A DNA stretch of 64,000 nt, taken from the NCBI GenBank assembly GCA_016185425.1, contig JACPNQ010000034.1, positions 124,001 to 188,000 on the forward strand, read 5' to 3'. The notes under the pieces are model-generated. The model had not been told where the DNA came from. It saw only the letters and a program-made list of their open reading frames with translations, and ran no database searches. Shown in pieces: positions 62,627-64,000 of the stretch; position 1 is the stretch's first letter, and the number at the start of each line of letters is the position of its first letter. This stretch comes from Acidobacteriota bacterium (lineage in GTDB: Bacteria; Acidobacteriota; Terriglobia; Bryobacterales; Bryobacteraceae). Made by a program: the position numbers and the translations under genes.

Positions 62627-63802
62627 TTAGTATCCCACTGGTGAATCGCCGGAACGCGATTTTACGCTGTGGAGATAGTTCTCGATTTCCGTTTTCTTTA
62701 GATAGGAAGCCCAGCCGATAGGGGTGCTTTTGTAGATTGTGTCGGGGACATCGAGGCGGGCTCCACGTTCGACGAGAAGTTTGACCGTGTCGAGATGGCC
62801 GGCGCAGATTGCTTGATGGAGCGGCGTGGAATGTGCGTGGGTGCCGGGCGGGTTGTAGCGATTCGGATCTTCGCCGGCGTCCAGCAAGAACCTGAGTACA
62901 TCGGTGTGGCCGAGCTGCGCGGAGAGAGCGATGGCGCGATGACGAGTCTCGGCGCTGGCGGACGCGAAGAGCCGTTCCACGCCGGCGAGCCGGCCGAGGG
63001 CGGCGGCAGCGTCGAGCGTCTCCACACTTGCGCCGCGGCGGACGAGTGTTTCCGCCGTATTCTGGTACCCGAACACAAGCGCGGTCATGAGCGGCGACTG
63101 CCAGTTTCCGGAGCCCATCTCGTTGATAGAGGCTCCATAGTCGAGAAGTGTTTCCGCGAGTTTCGCCTGCAGGCCGGCTTCAGCGGGGTGGCCGCTAGAG
63201 ACGAGCATGGACATAGTGGTACAGCGGCCGCCATACATGCCGGCGAGAGCGTCGGGCTCCGCACCGGCTTCGAGCAGGATTCTCGCGATTTCGACGGCGT
63301 TGGCGGGAGTTTTCTGACGATGGCCTTCGACGCCATTGGCGGCGATGTAGTGAAGGAGGGTGGCCTCGTGGAGCGGCGGGTCGAAATGCATGATGCGGGT
63401 GGAGCGGGCTCGAATTAGTTCGGGATGGGTTTGGAGGAGCTGGGTCAGGGTTGCGGCGTCCCCGTTCACGACCGCCTCGACGGCCGCTTCGAAACGGGCG
63501 ACGGGTGAGTTGGGATCGATGACGGCATCGACATATTCGGTGAGGGCTTGCCAGTCCCGGAAGTCGTACCAACGGGCCAGCGCGAGCTGTGCGTCGGCGA
63601 GGTTTATCCCGGCATTTTCAATCTCGCCTTCGGGAAGGTCCTTGGGGAGCCAGACGACCTTGTCGTCCAGGAATCGGGGGTGGCAGTGGTGGAAGAGGTC
63701 GATGGCTTCGGGGTCGGCGGCGTGGTGGGCGGCAAGGAGTTGGGCGGCTTGTTGCTGGTACTGATCGAGAGAGGCGTTGTAGGGAAGGTGATGGAGGGTC
63801 AT
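62627..63802 (-). CDS. Ankyrin-repeat protein
   Basis: A 391-residue protein from ATG 63802 (MTLHHLPYNASLDQYQQQAA); a longer start at 63826 is possible. After an N-terminal ~100-residue helical region, ankyrin repeats are visible: EATLLHYIAANGVEGHRQ with VEIARILLEAGAEPDALAG, then KLAETLLDYGASINEMGSGN, WQSPLMTALVFGYQNTAETL and DVLRFLLDAGEDPNRYNPPG. It ends with TPLHQAICAGHLDTVKLLVE. No signal peptide. It likely scaffolds a protein contact; the partner is unknown. It is the most upstream gene of the YtxH-pruA run. Confidence 0.9.
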   Translation of the reverse strand: MTLHHLPYNASLDQYQQQAAQLLAAHHAADPEAIDLFHHCHPRFLDDKVVWLPKDLPEGEIENAGINLADAQLALARWYDFRDWQALTEYVDAVIDPNSPVARFEAAVEAVVNGDAATLTQLLQTHPELIRARSTRIMHFDPPLHEATLLHYIAANGVEGHRQKTPANAVEIARILLEAGAEPDALAGMYGGRCTTMSMLVSSGHPAEAGLQAKLAETLLDYGASINEMGSGNWQSPLMTALVFGYQNTAETLVRRGASVETLDAAAALGRLAGVERLFASASAETRHRAIALSAQLGHTDVLRFLLDAGEDPNRYNPPGTHAHSTPLHQAICAGHLDTVKLLVERGARLDVPDTIYKSTPIGWASYLKKTEIENYLHSVKSRSGDSPVGY

Positions 63803-64000
63803 GGGGATACGCGCTCTTTGGGCCACGATACGCGAATTGCCGGACTGACTGCAATGCGAGGCGCAGCACCGGATGCGGGCGCACCGGGACTATTTCACTG
63901 ATTTCTCGACGAAGCCTATCGAACCGGCAGAACTACAGAATTGCTCCTCGATGTGACATACAGGAACGGAGATCGGATGTTTGGTTGCTCGCAGTTGGTC

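Noticed and set aside
60769-62721. 650-codon plus-strand open frame over pruA and the YtxH gene
   Set aside because: It is antisense to an unmistakable aldehyde dehydrogenase and spans a gene boundary.

Overview
The window is GC-rich bacterial DNA with a soil-acidobacterium gene repertoire. Markers are a paired DUF1549/DUF1553 and DUF1501 locus, an 'acidobacterial duplicated orphan permease' (ADOP), an Oar-like TonB-dependent receptor with a carboxypeptidase-regulatory N-terminus, many Tat-signalled sugar isomerase/oxidoreductase proteins, and a sulfatase. I infer a Bryobacteraceae/Solibacter-like organism; no rRNA or other phylogenetic marker is present to prove it. I saw no rRNA, tRNA, CRISPR array, transposase or phage gene.

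Layout. 1-5.7 kb: secreted DUF1549/DUF1553 protein (cut by the left edge), DUF1501 partner and ADOP permease, all on +. 5.7-7.3 kb: an intact Phd/YefM antitoxin beside a wrecked PIN toxin, a hydroxypyruvate-isomerase-like TIM barrel and a small orphan. 7.5-10.4 kb: an unknown protein, an NAD-dependent epimerase and a methyltransferase, closely packed. 10.3-16 kb: addB-addA recombination nuclease/helicase pair. 16-25 kb: NIPSNAP protein, MDR-type reductase, MFS (UMF1) transporter, amidohydrolase with a CIA30-like tail, two metallophosphoesterases, uvrC and a TPR protein. 25-25.8 kb: a two-gene unit of a short HU-like protein and an HU-TIR fusion, the most unusual item here. 26-33.5 kb: PfkB kinase, EamA transporter, an AT-richer patch with a secreted Asp-zincin protease and an unknown secreted protein, HxlR regulator, zinc-ribbon membrane protein, D-2-hydroxyacid dehydrogenase and fatty-acid desaturase. 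33.6-41.9 kb: YCII protein, sugar isomerase, a toxin-antitoxin remnant, stomatin/NfeD pair, Gfo/Idh/MocA oxidoreductase, AAA ATPase and recN with two membrane genes. 41.9-51 kb: glycosyltransferase-methyltransferase, TonB receptor, ComEC, DoxX and a PlsC-OlsB-like acyltransferase. 51-53.8 kb: a tight five-gene redox operon (SDR, two mini membrane proteins, Rieske/heme membrane protein, Cys-rich membrane-anchored protein). 53.9-64 kb: a 1173-residue multidomain FAD/Fe-S oxidoreductase, small unknowns, sulfatase, pruA, YtxH and ankyrin-repeat proteins.

How it fits together: most of the window is chromosomal housekeeping and environmental metabolism (DNA repair and uptake by AddAB, UvrC, RecN and ComEC; lipid modification; sugar and proline catabolism; outer-membrane uptake). 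Accessory signals are confined to the HU/HU-TIR pair, the AT-richer protease patch and two decayed toxin-antitoxin loci. Convergent genes often overlap by 40-50 nt. The top strand is visibly C-rich over about 1-18 kb and G-rich over about 26-38 kb and 58-64 kb.
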